From Symbiodinium natans (taxonomy: Eukaryota; Sar; Dinophyceae; Suessiales; Symbiodiniaceae), in NCBI GenBank assembly GCA_905221605.1, contig CAJNDS010001513.1, positions 616,319 through 680,318 of the forward strand: 64,000 bases of DNA, written 5' to 3'. Under the pieces are notes generated by a model that did not search any database, was not told the DNA's origin, and saw only the letters and a program-made list of their open reading frames with translations. Shown in pieces: positions 10,956 to 21,400 of the stretch. A program made the position numbers and the translations under genes. Each line of letters starts with the position of its first letter. Positions within the stretch are counted from its first letter, which is position 1.

Positions 10956-11708
10956 CAGCAGTGTTTCTGGGCATTCCCATTGAGCCCTCTGAGTAGCAAT
11001 GTTGTAGTAGCACGGTCGACCGTCTTGAAAATACATCTCCCATTCAGAATCGACCATAGGAGCTTCGCTTCCCTTCAGGAAGGAATCTGCTTCGAGCCGC
11101 AATTGCTCCAGTTGAGCGTTCTCTTGCTCACGCTCCTCCTGAATAACGGCCTCCAGCTCCAAAATCTCCTCTGGATGCATCTCCCTCACTTCCTGTGGCT
11201 CCTGTACCTTTTTCCCAGCTGAACCACTTGAAGAACGAAGGTCACCACCGTCCATACTGCCTGGCCCATCAGAAATCTTGTTCTTTACCTTCTCCAATAG
11301 AGCCACCTCACCACTCAGTTCAGTCTGCGTTTCTTGACTGACCATTCTCCTACTTGAAGACGAAGACGACGCCGTAGTAAAGCCGTGCTTCAGCATCACG
11401 CGCAACACCGTCGCTTCCAGCTCTACATCCATACCACCAGTTTCATCCCAGTTCCTTTTTTCACCAGGCTTTGGCGATACAGAAACAGCACGTCCTTCAG
11501 CTTCAGCATTGCTAACCATATCCACATTGGGATTCATACCCACATTGGGGCCTTCTGCAACCAAGGCTTCTTCCAGATGTTCTTCAGCGCCAGGCATTAC
11601 CTCTTCCAGCACCGCCCTTTCACCCAGAGACTCAGCTGCACCATTTCCAGCTCCACCATTCTGACCACCATCCGAAGAAGGCTGGAGCCATCGCTTGGGA
11701 GAAGGCAT
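10950..11708 (-). pseudogene. Element 1 giant protein, N-terminal block with WW-like domain
   Basis: The start is taken at the ATG at 11708 (MPSPKRWLQPSSDGG), because element 2 begins with the same residues at 22268; open codons upstream are not conserved. An acidic coiled-coil-prone stretch (EILELEAVIQEEREQENAQL) precedes a WW-like domain (WEMYFQDGRPCYYNIATQRA, then QWECP), which has the two spaced Trp and the Tyr-Tyr core. WW domains bind proline-rich peptides. The frame is lost just after the WW domain. The primer-binding site ends 52 bases upstream of the ATG. Confidence 0.72.
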
Positions 11709-11760
11709 TGCTTCTTGATCCCAAAAACCTTGAGAGAACACCCAACCGCAGGGGGCCTAA

Positions 11761-11775
11761 TTTGGGCTCATAACC
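11761..11775 (-). promoter_or_regulatory. Primer-binding site of element 1 (half-tRNA-Met type)
   Basis: Minus-strand GGTTATGAGCCCAAA starts directly at the LTR end. GGCTCATAACC is the anticodon-arm sequence of Met-CAT tRNAs. Drosophila copia is known to prime from the same internal (half-tRNA) region, with GGTTATGGGCCC after its LTR. The identical site is present in element 2. Confidence 0.65.
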
Positions 11776-11993
11776 TACGGGGGGCAAATGAAGGAGGACA
11801 GGGAACAAAACAGTCAACCCCAACAGAAGCCCTTGATCCCCTGGATCGACAAACAACAAACCAACCCAAAACACCAAGCACCCTTTGTTCTCTAGGCGCA
11901 TGGCCCGATCTTGAGCCAAAAATTGTTCCGGGTTCATTGACCCTTAATCCTTCTACACCAACTCTTTTCTTCAATACAAACTGCAGCTCCGCA
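11776..11993 (-). repeat. 5' LTR of element 1 (218 bp)
   Basis: On the minus strand it begins TGCGGAGCTGCAG and ends CCCCGTA. It carries ATTTTTGGCTCAAG at 11923-11910, similar to the 3' end of the dinoflagellate spliced leader. The outer end joins CCCTA of a telomeric array. The LTRs of elements 1 and 2 share ends and short blocks but differ in the middle, so they are separate subfamilies. Confidence 0.82.
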
Positions 11994-12025
11994 TAGGGTT
12001 TAGGGTTTAGGGTTTAGGGTTTAGG
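11994..12025 (+). repeat. Telomeric array at 5' end of element 1
   Basis: Four TTTAGGG heptamers, the first beginning TAGGG right after the LTR base A11993. Confidence 0.9.
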
Positions 12026-13195
12026 GTGGGCGCGCGCTCGGGTGTGAAACACCCCGGGCCGCGCGCTCGCGTTGGCCGGCCACCCAAACTACACTCTATT
12101 AGGGTTTAGGGTTTATGGAATTTATTTTCTTGTGCCCTGATGCTTGCTTTGATGTGTTTAAAGTTGTGCTGTTACGGTTTAAGCTGGGGTTGGGGGTAGC
12201 TTCGGCCCTTTTCGGGCCTTCGGCGTGTCAGGGCCCGTAGAGGCCCTTATTTATTTGAAGGTCAGGGAAACCCTTTGTGCCTGCTCCTGGATTCCCCTTC
12301 TTTAAGGGCCTCAAGCCTTTTGGTGGCTCTTGGGGCCTTTTGGGATTTAAGCTGGGGTTGGGGGTAGCCTCGGCCCTTTTCGGGCCTTCGGCACGTTAGG
12401 GCCCGTAGAGGCCCTTTATTTGCTTGAAGGCCTTCGCAGGGTTTTGCGGTGTTAGGGTTTAAGCTGGGGTTCGGGGTAGCCTCGGCCCTTTTCGGGCCTT
12501 CGGCACGTCAGGGCCCCTAGAGGCCCTTGCTGATTTGGGGGAAGGCTTTCCTGGTCCTTTTCGGGTGAAATGGAGGGGTGCCCAAAACCATCGATTTCAG
12601 TACTAAAAAACAACATTTTCATTGCGGGCAGGGGTGCCTAAAACCATTGTTTTCAATATTCAAAAATCGCATTTTTCATTGCGGGCACGGACAAATCTTG
12701 TGGTCCCCCTTCTTTTAGGGGGCCTTTTGAAGCTTTTGAAGCCTTTTGGTGGCTCTTGGCGCCTCTTGGGGGCTTCCTGGGCTTTCCTGGCGCTTCTGGT
12801 GTAAAATGGAGGGGTGCGCAAAACCACCATGTTTCAGGGTACGGCCCGGGGGCCCTTTGGCGCGGACCCTCTTTTTGGTCGGAGGGGCCCTCTTGGCAAG
12901 GGGCCGATGGCCTTGGTTAGGGGGGGTCTTGGCCCAGAGGCCCCTTGGTTCAGCGCCTTGCAGCCTTGGCCCAGGGCCCCTTGGCCCGGGGGCTCTTGTT
13001 GGCCCGGGTGCCCTTGCCGGGGTGGTTGCGGGGGCCCCTTGGTTCAGCCGCAAAAAAACCCAAAATCACGAAATTCAGCAACCAGCCTACCTGGACCCCT
13101 CGCCAGCCTCCTCATCCAGGAATCCAGCCATCAGGGGCCAGAGGGCCCCCGGGAGGGGGGGCCCGGCAAACCCTGAACCCAAAACCCTGAACCAC
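12026..13195. repeat. Spacer between elements with a 70-bp unit present three times
   Basis: A unit starting AAGCTGGGGTTGGGGGTAGC and containing CGGCCCTTTTCGGGCCTTCGG recurs near 12181, 12350 and 12460. A G/C-rich palindromic patch (GCGCGCGCTCGGG...CCCGGGCCGCGCGC) lies at 12028-12075. TTTCAGTACTAAAAAA appears near 12595. From 12715 the sequence is built of CCTTGG/GGCCC words. Open frames here are compositional and unconvincing. Confidence 0.6.
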
Positions 13196-13440
13196 CTCCA
13201 GAGAAAAAAAATTACGATTTGGGGTTATACTTTAGCTACGCTAAAGGTGGTCTGGGTGCCGGGCATCCCTTAGCCGAGTACTGACGTTGTCGTAAAAAAG
13301 GCCGATGTCCGTTGGCCTGTCCAGGACAGACGGTGAGGCTTAACCCTCACCTTTTCCGTTTCTCTTTTCGCTTGGGCGCTCGGGCTGTACTCGGCCGAGC
13401 GTTCGGGGTCTGTCGCTCGACGGAAGCGACCCCTCACTTA
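13196..13440. other. Unique segment with several short stem-loops, unidentified
   Basis: Inverted words TTTAGCTACGCTAAA (13231-13245), CTGTCCAGGACAG and GTGAGGCTTAACCCTCAC suggest local stem-loops. I compared it from memory with U1, U2, U4, U5 and 5S RNA and found no match. It may be an untranslated end of a retroelement or a small RNA. Nothing more can be said. Confidence 0.35.
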
Positions 13441-13833
13441 GTTTAGGGTTTAGGGTTTAGGGTTTAGGGTTTAGGGTTGAGGGTTGAGGGTTTAGGGTTT
13501 AGGGTTTCTTAGATGGTTTTAGGCTTCACCACACCCCAGTACACTGAACACAAAAGCCTCGGCTCAATACAACGACTAGGTTCTCAGCCCCCTAAGTCCT
13601 CTAAGTGGGATATACAAGGCGACTTATATTGGGGGCTAGAAGCACCCATGAAACTCTGTAGGGGTTCCTCGAGTTTTGGGAAGTTGAGGTTCCGGGTGTG
13701 TAGGCTTCTGTGGGACTGCAGCGAGGACAGCATCACTAAACCCGGAACCTCCCGGCTTCCAGCCCAAGGGTTTAGGGTTAATGGCTTGGGGTTTAGAATT
13801 TAGGGTTTAAGGGTTAGGGTTTAGGGTTTAGGG
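13441..13833 (+). repeat. Two telomeric arrays around a 250-bp unique piece
   Basis: TTTAGGG arrays lie at 13441-13507 and about 13768-13833. The piece between shows no recognisable gene. The second array meets the element 2 LTR at 13834 without any filler. Confidence 0.88.
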
Positions 13834-14039
13834 TACGGGGGCAACCGAAAGGGGAAAGGAATCAACCCTAACAGTCGCCAGAGGTTTCACCCTGAGCCAA
13901 CCAGCAAACACCAAAGACACGAAACTTCTTTTTGCTACCGGGCGCATGGCCCAGTCTTGAGCCATTAATACCACCGGGCACATTGACCCTTTTTCTTTAA
14001 ACCTCAACACAATTCCTGAATACAAACTGCAGCTCCGCA
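13834..14039 (-). repeat. 3' LTR of element 2 (206 bp)
   Basis: This differs from 22336-22541 only at one site (CCTGAGCCAACC here, CCTGAACCAACC there). It begins TGCGGAGC and ends CCCCGTA on the minus strand, then CCCTAAA repeats follow. Confidence 0.9.
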
Positions 14040-14049
14040 CTCCCCCTGT
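14040..14049 (-). promoter_or_regulatory. Polypurine tract of element 2
   Basis: Minus-strand ACAGGGGGAG, identical to that of element 1, lies directly before the 3' LTR. Confidence 0.72.
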
Positions 14050-14060
14050 CCTAGGATTTC

Positions 14061-14264
14061 CTAGGACACAAAATTGGAGGTGCAGATTCTCGGCCAAAAA
14101 CTGCCATTATCGGCAGCAGCCAGCTGCTTGAAATGCATATAGTGGTTGAACGTCTTCCAGGACGGATTTTTATCAACGCATTGGCTGAACTCCTTATACC
14201 ATGAGGATCTTTTCACCTCTATAATCCACTCGTCTTTGAAGACCTTTTCAGCCTTCTTCACCAC
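14061..14264 (-). CDS. Possible small ORF (67 aa) in the 3' region of element 2
   Basis: An uninterrupted frame downstream of the giant gene reads in part WIIEVKRSSWYKEFSQCVDK and KQLAAADNGSFWPRIC. Composition is protein-like, with Trp, Lys and aromatics and no low complexity. In element 1 the matching stretch (about 3540-3710) is interrupted soon after its start. It could be a second product of the element or the decayed end of a once longer frame. No family is recognised. Confidence 0.35.
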   Translation of the reverse strand: MVKKAEKVFKDEWIIEVKRSSWYKEFSQCVDKNPSWKTFNHYMHFKQLAAADNGSFWPRICTSNFVS

Positions 14265-14420
14265 GAACCGCGGTCTTCGCTACCCTAAGTGCTGTACACT
14301 CTCTACTATCAGGGATTTCCCTACCCTTAATAGTAACCACCATACTTTCAGCACATTGGCTTTTCCAGCGCACTTGTCTTCAGAAAGAGAAAAAACCATT
14401 CCACCATTGACACCATCCAG

Positions 14421-16013
14421 TCATCCTTTCTTCTTCCTCCGATTGGCGTCGATGCTTAGATGGAGTCGCAGCAAAACATGTTCCAGGTCCGACACTGTAA
14501 GAACAGGATCTTGCACACACCTTTGAATTGAGGATACCAACCCCTCTCTCTTCGCGTCCTCAATTGCTTGGCAGGATTGTCCCAGTTCTGCATCCACAGT
14601 AGTAGATGGCTGCGCATCCACTTCAGAAGGACGATCCTTTTCTTCAGGACCCTTCACCTTTGCCACCTCTTCCTTTTTTGGACTCTGGCTCTTCTCCTTC
14701 TTCCGCGTCTTTCCCAAAACGCTTGTCTTTGTGCGCGCTCGTGAAGAGGCCTTTTCCTCTCCAGAAACCACCGCTTTTGTTGACGATCCACCCTTTTCAG
14801 CATTCACCGGCATCTTCTTCGGCTTTGGAACCAGAAGAGTGTATGGATCCTCACTTGCAGCAGTCTTCCGCTTCTTCTTGGCTTTTTTCGCCTCTTCCTC
14901 CACGGTAACCTCCGTCTCCAAGGTTTCAAATACCTCCTTTTTGGCAGGAGTGTCCTTCTGGGACTCCCCTTCTAGGGACCTCTTTTTGCCCCTTTTTGGA
15001 TCGCTCTCTTCTTCCAGGTTAGCTCGTTGGAACCATATCCTCAAGTCATCGATCCACTCTTCAACCTCCACCAGTGGAATCTCATACGACTTCACTATTT
15101 CGTGAAGTTCCAATGAAGACAGCATGCCAGAGGTCCATGAACACCATTCTGCGTCCATTTGTTCAGCATCTCCATTGAACTTCAAAAGTTTAAACACCGG
15201 ATCCGCTTCTGCGCGGGCCAAATCTGACTTACCATCAGACATGTAAGAAATTGCCTCCATCAGCAATTCTATCATCCTGGTGTCGTCGTCGTACCCCATC
15301 AAATCCTCATCATCTTCATCATACCGTTCAGGAGAAATTTCCTTTCCTCCACCTCTTGTACCAGTACTCCTCCGCGGACCATCCCTTGGGGGCGTCCTAG
15401 GTGACCTTGGCCTCGGTCCATCCAGCGGATCACCATGTACGAAGACGCACCTGTCCCCATGACGGCATTTCCCAGACTGAGCAAACTGAATACACCTTAC
15501 ACCAGTTGCGTCGTGCGAGAACTTGCAGTCCTCTGCAGCGTAGCAGTGTCTCCCAGCCACATAATATTTGCACCAATACGATTGTAGCACCACATCATCC
15601 TTTGAATGGATGAATTTGCAATTCTCACCAAATTTGCAGCTATCTTTTCCCCTGCTGAACCAATAGCAGATGCCTTTCTTCCTCTTCTCCAGACGCTCCG
15701 CTTCGTAACGGTCCATAGGGCGATTCTGCTCTACACGAACATTGTCATGTACCTGAGAACTGCTCCCTTCACCCAAAGTGCTATCAATGTTTGATGCATC
15801 AAGAACAGCTGGAAAACCTGGCCTTGGTCCTATCACCTTCATGATTGATTTCCCACCAGCTCCTGAGCCATTCTGAGAGGATCCACAAATATTGAGCATT
15901 TTCAAGAAGGCTTTTCTAGTGCCGATCTTCCGAACCTTTTTGATTGGATGATCTGCTGCTCCAACCTTGAGTCCAGATACATTCGAACGACACAACCTCC
16001 TAAACCCGGCTCT
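14421..16013 (-). pseudogene. Element 2 giant protein, C-terminal block: three CCCH zinc fingers
   Basis: The block follows an in-frame TAA (16014-16016), where element 1 has a Tyr codon; no ATG lies at its beginning. Counting from codon 15995, CCCH fingers are at about 110-130 (CYWFSRGKDSCKFGENCKFI + H), 142-161 and 168-187 (CIQFAQSGKCRHGDRCVFVH). They are followed by RSPRTPPRDGPRR, a helical segment with EWCSWTSGMLSSLELHEIVK, and a Lys/Glu-rich tail ending LSIDANRRKKKG. The protein is strongly similar along its length to 3876-6410. Such fingers typically bind RNA. Confidence 0.75.
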
Positions 16014-17896
16014 TTACCCCTTTTTCCAAAGAGCCATAAGAATTCTAGAGGCAGTTACATTCTCCACCTCTACCTTTTCCAACTGTCCCTCACTTTCCGG
16101 AACAAACCCATCCAACACATTCATCTCTGAAGACGTTTCCATCTTTTTTGACATCACTCCATCGAGATAATCTTCCGAGATCCAGGGTAAGTTCCTCTTA
16201 GAGGAAATCAAGTCATCACCACCATTCGGTCCTTCACCAGGATACCCTTTCGTACTGTCAAAGATTCTCCCAGTTGTGCGGTCTTGCTTCGAAAAGTCCC
16301 AATTGGAGGCCACTCGAGAATACACCTCCCACAAGAGCATCCTTGCGCCAGAAAATCTTGACGAACCACTGGTTGTTTCTTCTTCTGGGGCAATGTCTGG
16401 CGCTTTGCCATCAGCTCCAGTATCACCAGTCAGTTCACTTCCAGCATCCTCTATAGGAAGAAGGATTTCATTGATCCCTTGTCCAAGAACCGCCTCTTGC
16501 TGTCCAGAGATCTCCAGCACCATCCCTGAAGAATCCACTTCGACATCAGCATCGTCCATCCTCTTCCACAACTCCTCCAGCTCATCTGCACACGTAGCCG
16601 CTTGAAGGAACTCCATAAGCTGATCCTTTCCGCGCTGCCAGTGAAATTCCGAGTTCACCACAGTCCCTTGGCCTCCCGTAACCAGGAACGGATGGACAAG
16701 TTTTGCTACCCTGGCCATAAGTTCAACATGTTCTTCCATGCCTGGAATCCGGCTCCAATCGTAAGCTATTGCCTCCATCGCCGATCCAAACTTTTCTGTG
16801 TTTCTGAACTCATTCTCGATGCCAGGAGATAGCAACACTCCCATCACTGACAGTGAATAATTACCCACTGCGGGCAAACACGGATTGTCATGGAATGGAT
16901 GATGCAGATCACCATAATGTCCCTGCTCCCTCCTTTGATTCAGGAGCCTCCCAGTCTCCAACTGGCCATTCAGTTCATCCACCTGAATCATCTCAGCACA
17001 TATTTTTCGCGCTGATGCCGCAATTGCGGTCCATATGGCACGATCTGCCACACCACGACGCACAACCCACTCGGTCATTGGTGACTGTATCAACGTTCGT
17101 GGGTCACACACCTGCAATACTGCACCATCTCCCATCGAAGAGCCAGCATTGTCCATCATCTCCAGACTCAACTCTTGTTCACTCGCGCCATCCGAAGAAA
17201 CACTTATAACCAAATGTCGATCCATCTTATTGGATCCTTTCGGACAGTCCTTCTGTCCAACGGGTATCCTACCCTCGGCAGCTTTCCAATAGATCCGCAT
17301 CAGCAGACCTTTGGTCAATAGTTGCTCATGGCTTTTTTGCACCATATAGACAGCAGATTTTTCCATGCCATCCTCGCGGAGTCCGTTGCTCCCACCTTCA
17401 CCATCCTGTTGCCCAGTCTCTTCGCCAGAAATTTGTCCTGCTCCTTCTAGCACCGTCTCCTGTCCAGCCACACCTTGCCCAGGTAGAACTTGAGCGCTTT
17501 CAGATACATTCACCTGTCCAGCAACGCCTTGCCCAGGTAAAACCTCATCTGTGGAGCCCACCACCAGCGAACCATCACCAACAGAACCATCCACGGTCCC
17601 ATTTGAGACTGCAACATTTTGGTTTGAAGATGTTGACACCGAAAAATCTTGGCGGGTCTCCCCCCGCGACGCTTTGTCGCGTTCTTCGCCAAGATCAGTT
17701 GATTTTTGATGCTCTTCATTGGAGCTTGGAGAACCAGTAGGTGGAACATTGCCACATGTCTCAGTTCTCTGTAATTCCCTTTCACGTAGAAAGGTTTCCC
17801 ACAGGTGTCGTGCGGTACTAGTCTCTTCCTCGCTTGAATCACCTGAGGACTCGGCATAAGAGACCAAAGCCCCTGCCTGATCGTCATCATCCAACA
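16014..17896 (-). pseudogene. Element 2 giant protein, middle block, ending at a nonsense codon
   Basis: The meaningful frame starts just after the inverted segment (LLDDDDQAGALVSYAESSGD) and runs to RILMALWKKG, followed by TAA at 16014-16016. Upstream codons in this frame to 18293 are the antisense of the inverted piece and are not protein sequence of the family. Here ADRAIWTAIAASARKICAEM is continuous, where element 1 has a 2-base deletion. No known domain is recognised; a helical region (MARVAKLVHPFL) is shared with element 1. Confidence 0.7.
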
Positions 17897-18407
17897 GCCT
17901 GCAAAATTCTGAAACTGGTGGGTGGTGTTCGATACCGCTCAGGGGCGCCGGAAAAGGCCGTTCCTTCCAATGCATCTGTACGTTTGCAACAATCTTCTGG
18001 AAGCAATGAAGCTGGAAGAGATGCGGTGAGAACCCTCTCTCAAGTGCGTGAAGCTCAAGGTTCCGGTACAAAAGCGATGCCGCGAGGGTCCTATCGAGAG
18101 CTTTTTGACAAGGGCAAGTACCGTGACGCTTGGACGCTTGCGCAGAGGTCTCCGCTGTGCGTACAGAAGCTTCAATTGGTGGGGGTTGGAATGCCGCCGG
18201 TGAACCCACCAAAAAAGGTTTACAGGTCAAGGTCAAACCCTGTAAAGAGAGGGCGACCGTTGCTGGATCGACGACAAGTCCGACAGGTACCACGTTCTTA
18301 TTCGAATCGGCGTGTGCGGCCTGCAGAGGTGGTGGAAAAGCCGAAGCCGTTGCAGCCTCCTCGTGGTGGTTTGTCGTATCGGTTTAGCAGAGCATGGGCA
18401 GATGTGG
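17897..18407 (+). other. Inverted coding segment inside element 2
   Basis: This 0.5-kb piece codes on the plus strand for the part of the giant protein that element 1 encodes on the minus strand (from TACKILKLVGGVRYRSG through LAQRSPLCVQKLQLVGVGMP to SRAWAD). Homology to element 1 switches strand at about 17897 (GCCTGCAAA) and 18407 (GCAGATGTGG), with neither gap nor filler obvious. The plus-strand frame has no stop inside the piece, so it flipped recently or before decay began. Confidence 0.85.
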
Positions 18408-21400
18408 AACCTTGTTGATCCCTCTGTCGACCAAATCTTCCACAAAGATGTACTCCTTCAGGTCCGACACGTTGGTCACACCAAGTGTAATCATTACCTC
18501 ACTTACATGAGGGGTATACACCCAAAGGTGTTTGTTGCGAGCCATCCAATTTTCTATTGGTTCCTCTGGATTTTGAAGCAACACATCAGTGGACTCTGCC
18601 ACCGAATTCTTTTGTACATCATCTTCTGCTCCATCCAGCGTATCCACCTCACCTTCTTTTGGTGACACATTGGTCATTTGCAACGCTTGTGGCGCTGAGG
18701 AAGATGAAGATTCGGCTCCCCCACTTGCAGGTGGCTGAAAAGTACTCCTGTCCGAAATCTCCAATCCTCTCTCTTTTTGAAACCGGACCTGATTGGCCAC
18801 GTTTGCCAAATATTTCAGCTGGGTCAGTCGCTCATCCGTCATCTCGTCGTGGGAAAATCTGCAAGTATTAAACCGCTTACGGCACTGTCCTCTGAGGCAA
18901 TAATCGAAACAGCAATGGTGGAACCCTGCGTCCCGTAGTGCCTTCCTGGAAGCATTGTCCCAAGCCTTGCCGGGCTCCCAAGTCCCTTCCAATACTGCTT
19001 CATCGTCGTGAAGATACCTGCACGAACTCCCAAACCTGCAACCACCTTGATTGTAATACAGACACAGCTGCTTTTTTGGCTCACCCAACGTAGGCTCACC
19101 TTTTGATGTCCCTTTGCCATAGTTGTACTGGGCACGGAAGGCCAAATCCTCCCGCTCCTGCTGCGCCTCATCCACTGCACCTTCGTCAGTTGGCGGGCCA
19201 CCAATGTCCCCATCCTCATCACCCACATTTTGGCTAGGTTCAGATTCAGTTGGACCTCTTTTTGGCCACCCATCACCATGACGACGATGCTCATACGGGC
19301 ACTCGCTTCCATTGCGACACCTCCCCTGATTGAAGAATCTGCACAGCTTGCTGTACCCTAGGGACACAGTTCTTGGCATCAAGTGAACCTTTTTGTATTT
19401 GTCAGGGTCCAAATAGGTCTCCATGGGCCTTTGTTCCTTTTCCCTCATAGTCTCAACCACACCATCAAGCTCTTGCAGAAACTTCTTGGTGTCCAACCAC
19501 AGCTCGCTCCAGAGTTCATCTGCACCTTGGTCTAACAATATCACCACTGCTTCTCCTACAACTGGTTCACTGTACCTGGTCTTCCGTCGTGCCAAGTCGT
19601 AGAGCGCGTTGTGGTACTGTTTCCTGGGATACTTTGTCACTTTTCCCAAACCTGCATCATCCGCACCACTGGGCGTCCACTTTTCATCGCACAGGATATT
19701 GTAGGCTACTCGAGCTTCTTCTTCCGCCAACGCAGGATCTGCCACAAACTCTCTAACCTCGTCCATCCGACGACTCAGCAGCATCCCGGTGATCTTGCTC
19801 AAGTAATCCTTTTCAGTTTTCCCACTCTCCAGGAGTGCTCTATAAATTTTCTCTCCACAGAGCTGCTTCTGCACGGCTTCCTCTTGTTCCTCAGAGGATA
19901 ATCCTGGATCGGCAAACCACTCGTAGGACTGCCATTCTTCCGACTTCCAGTCCCATTGACCGTCGGAACCTTGGTACCATTGACCAGCATACCATGAATC
20001 TGTCCACCACGTACCCCAGCCGCTGTCTTTCCATTTGCGCAGCGTCGAAGAGGAGTCCTCCTCGTCCTCTTCCAAAACCAGGAAGGTGTCCAAGATCACG
20101 GTACCATCATCTTCCACCCTTTTCACTGTTCCATTGACAGTGTCACCAATTTTGAAAAGAGGTGTATCTTTCCCTTCTGCAGGAATCAGTACATTCATAT
20201 CACCATGGTCCAAAAAAGCTCCATGTACATTGATGCAGCGCACTAGACCATCGATCCGATCTCCCGCTTGATAGCAATGCTTCCCAGGTGTATCCAAGGC
20301 TCCCTCTTTGGGCACGTTCTTCGTTGGTTCTTCAGAAACCGGAATTGTTTCTTCGGCTCCCGGAACGTCCCTTGTTTCCGCCTTGGGGGCAAGCTGCTTG
20401 TCCTGCTCCACGAGTCCCACAAGCTCATCCGCCTTGTGCTCTCGGAATTCAGGACCATCTCCTTTCTCAACCAATGATTCTGCCTCGTCGGTTGAAATCT
20501 GAACGGTGTCGACTTCCGTCAGGCTTTCGACTGGCACTTTTTCTCCCGTTTTGGAGGAGGACCCACCATTTGAGTCCTTTGTTGAATCATCTGCAGCAGG
20601 CAAATCTTCTTCCACTGCAGGGTCGTTTAACTGGTCATCCGCGGCAGGCACACTTTCTTCCACCGCAGGCTCCTTTGGTTCCATGGTTACCAAAAGAGAA
20701 TCATCACCATCATTGACCACAGCTGCCGCATTGGCTCCGGTGTAGCCTTCGTCATTCTGTTCCTCGCCACCAACTTCAAGCTGCACTAGTGCGTCCACCT
20801 GTGAGCCTCCATCATCGGCTACTACGGAGACCTGCGCCCCATTGTTGCAGTCATCCGCGGAACATAAAACCACATGCGCCTCAACCTGTGCCTCCTTTGC
20901 ACTCCAGGTACTATCTGGCACATTGGCCCGCGCTTCATTGGCGCTCCAGGCCTCATCCTTCAGATCAACCGTGTCTCCAGCTCTTCCAGAAGCTTCATTT
21001 TCCCCTTGAATGGCAGAATCCATGGCACCAAACGAAGAGACCTCCTCAGTCGTAACGCATGACTTCTTCCCTCCGTCTTCCAGATCTTCAGGACCACCCT
21101 CCTGAATGCCAGATACCTCATCCACCACCCGCTCTTCTGTAGCCGACACAGCATCCACCTCCGCATTGGGAACTTTTTCCACCGGATCCACAGATTTCAC
21201 CGCTGCGACACCCTCAGAAAGTGCTTCCATTCCTTCCCGATCCAGATGTTCTCCAGCCATGTCTGTTCGGAATCCAGAAATTCCTTCCTCGTCAGGAGAA
21301 CCCGAGGTCTGGGCGTCACCACCATCCCTAAGACCGCTATCCCCAATGGTAGAGGAAAAATCTTTTTCACCTAAACTATTTACACTACCCTGGAATGCCC

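Larger units (their letters stand above)
3414..11993 (-). mobile_element. LTR-flanked element 1 carrying a giant CCCH/S1/WW reading frame
   Basis: Read on the minus strand, the element has a 5' LTR (11993-11776), a primer-binding site (11775-11761), a single giant frame (11708-3876, broken), a polypurine tract (3508-3499) and an 85-bp remnant of the 3' LTR (3498-3414). The remnant matches the 5' LTR base for base by eye. Telomeric repeats touch both ends. No reverse transcriptase, RNase H or integrase motif was found in the internal region, so it would depend on enzymes supplied in trans. It is the diverged partner of element 2 (13834-22541), in the same orientation. The structure is copia-like; the protein content is not. 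Confidence 0.75.

Noticed and set aside
3876-11708. Programmed ribosomal frameshifting as explanation of the frame changes in element 1
   Set aside because: The A7 run at 7466-7472 is not in the codon phase of a classic -1 slippery site, and element 2 lacks the run and reads straight through. Simple decay or base-calling error fits better.
13196-13440. 5S rRNA or spliceosomal RNA gene
   Set aside because: Conserved words of 5S, U1, U2, U4 and U5 as I remember them are not present.
16014-18293. Reading the whole 759-codon minus frame as one protein
   Set aside because: Codons upstream of about 17897 are antisense of the inverted segment; only the part downstream belongs to the giant protein.
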